A stretch of DNA of 64,000 bases from Bradyrhizobium sp. SSBR45G. Its GTDB lineage: Bacteria; Pseudomonadota; Alphaproteobacteria; Rhizobiales; Xanthobacteraceae. The stretch's first letter is position 1; each line of letters starts with the position of its first letter. A program made the translations under genes and the position numbers. This document shows, one piece after another, positions 61,725-64,000 of this stretch. The notes beneath the pieces were generated by a model, which was given only the letters and a program-made list of their open reading frames with translations, was not told the DNA's origin and made no database searches. The stretch spans positions 101,085 through 165,084 of the forward strand of contig NZ_BSCT01000013.1 of NCBI RefSeq assembly GCF_030159255.1, in the 5' to 3' direction.

Positions 61725-62920
61725 GAGCGGTCTCCAGCAAACAGACGGACCAGCTTCGGCGCGATCTGATTCAAGGGAAGGATGGCTGCGCAGATTCCGG
61801 CATTGGCCGCCGCGCCGGGCATGCCCCAGACGACGCTGGTGGCCTCGTCCTGCGCGATGACGCTGCCGCCGGCGGCGACGATGTCCTTGCCGCCGCGCAT
61901 GCCGTCGGAGCCCATGCCGGTGAGGATCACGGCCAGCGTCGCGCCTTGCCAGATCTCCACGGCGGAGGTGAACAGCGGGTCGACCGCCGGCTTGCAGAAA
62001 TTCACCGGCGGACCGTTGTCGAGCGCAATCACGGCGTCGGCGCCGTGGCGCGCGACGCGCATGTGACGTCCGCCCGGCGCGAGATAGATCTGGCCGGGCT
62101 TGATGACCTCGCCGTCGATCGCCTCATGGGCCGGCCGGCGGCTCGACCGCGCCAGATGCTCGGCCAGGATGGTGGTGAAGGTGGGCGGCATGTGCTGCGT
62201 GATCAGCACGGGGAAACGGTCGATGACCGCTCCGAGCTCGGTGACGACCGACATCAACGCCTGCGGGCCGCCCGTCGACGAGCCGATCAGCAGCACCTTC
62301 GGCATCTGGTTGCTGAAGGCGCGGCGGGCGATCGCGGCGGCCGCTGCGGGCGCCGCCGCGGCCGGAACAGGTGCCGCGGGACGCAGCGCCGGTGCGGACC
62401 GCAACTCGTGCGCGTGCGGAGCCGCCGGCGCCGCGGCCGGAGCATGGTGAACGGGAGCCGCGCGACGCGCCTTGGCGCCGAGATTGCGGATCTTCTGGAT
62501 CAGATCGTAGTGAAAATTGTCGGCGGCCGAGGCCTCGCGGGTGCTCTCGGGCTTCGGGATGTAGTCGGCCGCGCCGAGCGACAGCGCCTTGAAGCTGATC
62601 TCCGCGTTGCGGCGGGTCAGCGTCGAGGCCATGATCACGGCGAGGTTCTTCTTCTTGGCGAGCAGCCTCGGCAGCGCCGCGATGCCATCGAGCTCGGGCA
62701 TCTCGATGTCGAGCACGGCGACATCCGGGTTGACGCGGTCGATCTGGTTGACGGCCTCGAGGCCGGTTCGCAGCGACGCCGCCACGACCATGTCGGGCTC
62801 GGAGGCGATCCAGCGCGAGATCATGCCGCGGATGACGACGGAATCGTCCACGACCATCACCCGGAGAGGTTCCTGCCTGGTCGAACTAGGAATCGAAGAA
62901 CTGGCCAACGCGACGCTCAT
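61721..62920 (-). CDS. cheB: Chemotaxis methylesterase/response regulator CheB
   Basis: A 399-residue protein. Receiver domain 20-140 with Asp71 in VLDIEMPELDG; an Ala/Pro-rich linker (about 155-200); methylesterase domain with Ser in IGSSTGGPQA, His in ITQHMPPTF and Asp in LTGMGSDGM. It removes receptor methyl groups after phosphorylation by CheA. Coupled to cheR, followed upstream by cheY and cheW. Confidence 0.96.
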   Translation of the reverse strand: MSVALASSSIPSSTRQEPLRVMVVDDSVVIRGMISRWIASEPDMVVAASLRTGLEAVNQIDRVNPDVAVLDIEMPELDGIAALPRLLAKKKNLAVIMASTLTRRNAEISFKALSLGAADYIPKPESTREASAADNFHYDLIQKIRNLGAKARRAAPVHHAPAAAPAAPHAHELRSAPALRPAAPVPAAAAPAAAAAIARRAFSNQMPKVLLIGSSTGGPQALMSVVTELGAVIDRFPVLITQHMPPTFTTILAEHLARSSRRPAHEAIDGEVIKPGQIYLAPGGRHMRVARHGADAVIALDNGPPVNFCKPAVDPLFTSAVEIWQGATLAVILTGMGSDGMRGGKDIVAAGGSVIAQDEATSVVWGMPGAAANAGICAAILPLNQIAPKLVRLFAGDRS

Positions 62921-62993
62921 AGTTCACCAACAGGACAGAGGCACAGGGCGACGGCAAGCCCGGGCAAGCACGGATTTGCCGAACTGACAAAAA

Positions 62994-63359
62994 TCAGATC
63001 AGCCCGACTTCCTGGAATTTGGCTGTCACGATGTCCTTGTCGAAGGGCTTCATGATGTACTCGTTGGCGCCGGCGTGAAGCGCACGCGCGATATGGGCGA
63101 CATCGTTTTCGGTGGTGCAGAACACGACCTTCGGCGCGTCGCCGCCGGGCATGCGGCGGAGATTGCCCAGGAACTCGTAGCCGTCCATGACGGGCATGTT
63201 CCAGTCGAGCAGAACCGCATCGGGCAGGCCGCGCTTGCAGATCTCCAGCGCCTGCTCGCCGTCCTCCGCTTCCACGATCTGGAAATCCAGACCTTCCAGG
63301 ATGCGCCGCGCCACTTTTCGAATGACGCTCGAATCGTCAACTACCAGACATGTTCTCAT
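62994..63359 (-). CDS. cheY: Chemotaxis response regulator CheY
   Basis: A 121-residue single receiver domain: DD at 8-9, phosphorylated Asp52 in LLDWNMPVMDG, Thr in FCTTENDV and Lys in YIMKPFDKD. By context it carries the CheA signal to the motor. It lies between cheW and cheB on the same strand. Confidence 0.92.
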   Translation of the reverse strand: MRTCLVVDDSSVIRKVARRILEGLDFQIVEAEDGEQALEICKRGLPDAVLLDWNMPVMDGYEFLGNLRRMPGGDAPKVVFCTTENDVAHIARALHAGANEYIMKPFDKDIVTAKFQEVGLI

Positions 63360-63427
63360 ATCAGCCTCTCGGAATCAGGGTCCAAACCGACCGCGCGGTC
63401 TCGCGCGGGCGGGCTTACGCTGCGGCC

Positions 63428-63898
63428 TCAGGCCGCCATCTTGTCGGCAGCGAGTTCGAGCACGCGATCGACATCGAGGATGACCATCAGCTGGCCATCG
63501 AGGCGATGCACGCCGCCGGCGAGCTTCGCCATGCGCGGATCGAGGTTGACGGGGTTTTCCTCCCGGCCCTCCTCGGGCAGCCGCAGCACCTCGCCGATCT
63601 GGTCGATCAGCAGTCCGTAGGACTCGCCGCGCAGGTCGACGCCGACCGCCATCGGCGGCTTGCCGTCATCGGCCCGGGCAAGGCCGAGCCGCGCCCGCAT
63701 GTCGATCACGGTGACGATGCGGCCGCGCAGGTTCAACACGCCGGCGATCTCGGCCGAGGACAGCGGCACCCGCGTCACCCGCTCCGGCATGAACACGTCC
63801 TGCACCCGCGAGATCGGCAGGCCGAACAGCTGGCCGCCGATCACGGCGGTCACGAATTCGGAAGCCGCACCCTCGGTGGTTTCGATCTTGCTGCTCAT
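63428..63898 (-). CDS. cheW: Chemotaxis coupling protein CheW
   Basis: A 156-residue protein with the CheW fold (EFVTAVIGGQLFGLPISRVQ, TRVPLSSAEIAGVLNLRGRI, VIDMRARLGL, VDLRGESYGLLIDQIGEVLR). It links receptors to CheA. It precedes cheY in the operon. Confidence 0.95.
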   Translation of the reverse strand: MSSKIETTEGAASEFVTAVIGGQLFGLPISRVQDVFMPERVTRVPLSSAEIAGVLNLRGRIVTVIDMRARLGLARADDGKPPMAVGVDLRGESYGLLIDQIGEVLRLPEEGREENPVNLDPRMAKLAGGVHRLDGQLMVILDVDRVLELAADKMAA

Positions 63899-63923
63899 CG
63901 CACGCTACTCCTGCTCGTTCCTG

Positions 63924-64000
63924 CTACGCGGCGCGCCGGTTGGCGTCGGCACGCGCCCGTTCCTCGATCTGTTCCTTCAGCGCCGCGATCAGGCCCGGAC
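63924..64000 (-). CDS. Probable chemotaxis kinase CheA, C-terminal end
   Basis: The visible 24 codons end in a charged helical tail (LIAALKEQIEERARADANRR). Its position directly upstream of cheW, 26 bp away, and the order of the che operon make CheA the best guess; the visible stretch alone does not prove it. Confidence 0.5.
   Translation of the reverse strand, partial: PGLIAALKEQIEERARADANRRAA

Noticed and set aside
1..64000. CRISPR arrays, tRNA, rRNA, prophage or intact insertion sequences
   Set aside because: No regularly spaced direct repeats, cloverleaf-like segments, phage structural genes or transposase genes were recognised by eye. A tRNA scan would be needed to be certain.

Overview
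The window is a high-GC alphaproteobacterial chromosome segment, most like Bradyrhizobium or a close relative such as Rhodopseudomonas. The pointers are a CtrA master regulator with residue D51, FlhA/FliI/FliJ, a che cluster, a KaiB-KaiC-histidine kinase operon, an Irr-type palindrome, and large amounts of the palindromic intergenic repeat DNA typical of that group. The assignment comes from reading the sequence, not from a database search.

Layout. 0-5.6 kb: a copper-protein pair (partial cupredoxin, CusF-like protein), a DUF1330 protein, secreted and membrane proteins of unknown role and a GNAT acetyltransferase. 5.8-6.2 kb: the first copy of a long dispersed repeat. 6.6-13.7 kb: a zinc-ribbon/class III cyclase/AAA/TPR signalling protein, a methyltransferase pair on the opposite strand, and a TPR-OGT glycosyltransferase whose promoter looks copied from that of flhA. 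14-21.3 kb: a TAXI binding protein, maleylacetoacetate isomerase, an Irr-box cytochrome, an alpha/beta hydrolase, a cupin, a class 3 lipase and a divergent MerR/oxidoreductase pair. 21.3-26.6 kb: an AT-richer island of orphan small genes and mobile-repeat debris. 26.7-27.6 kb: an actinobacterial-type DapD.

28.6-36.5 kb is the flagellar and cell-cycle block: flhA, an ECF sigma/anti-sigma pair, fliJ, fliI and ctrA. 37.7-41.7 kb holds a ParE-type toxin-antitoxin pair overlapping an LptA-like gene, a TauE/SafE permease and a membrane-anchored TAXI protein. 41.8-43.7 kb is a divergent LysR/haloperoxidase pair. 44.1-46.2 kb is a phospholipase D-type protein with a histone H1-like tail. 46.7-52.7 kb is a GntR-controlled catabolic locus (ABC importer, AMDase-like enzyme, hydantoinase).

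52.8-57.1 kb is a cassette resembling E. coli yjfL-yjfM-yjfC (DUF350, Ser/Gly-rich lipoprotein-like protein, His/Gly-rich secreted peptide, glutathionylspermidine synthase-like ligase), followed by a lone receiver domain and a DUF2252 kinase-fold protein. 57.1-60.7 kb is kaiC-kaiB-HWE kinase. 60.8-64 kb is cheR, cheB, cheY, cheW and the end of a probable cheA.

Motility and cell cycle link several parts: CtrA made at 35.8 kb plausibly drives flhA and the OGT gene through matching CtrA-type promoters, and the che genes supply the steering. I saw no tRNA, rRNA, CRISPR array, intact IS element or prophage.
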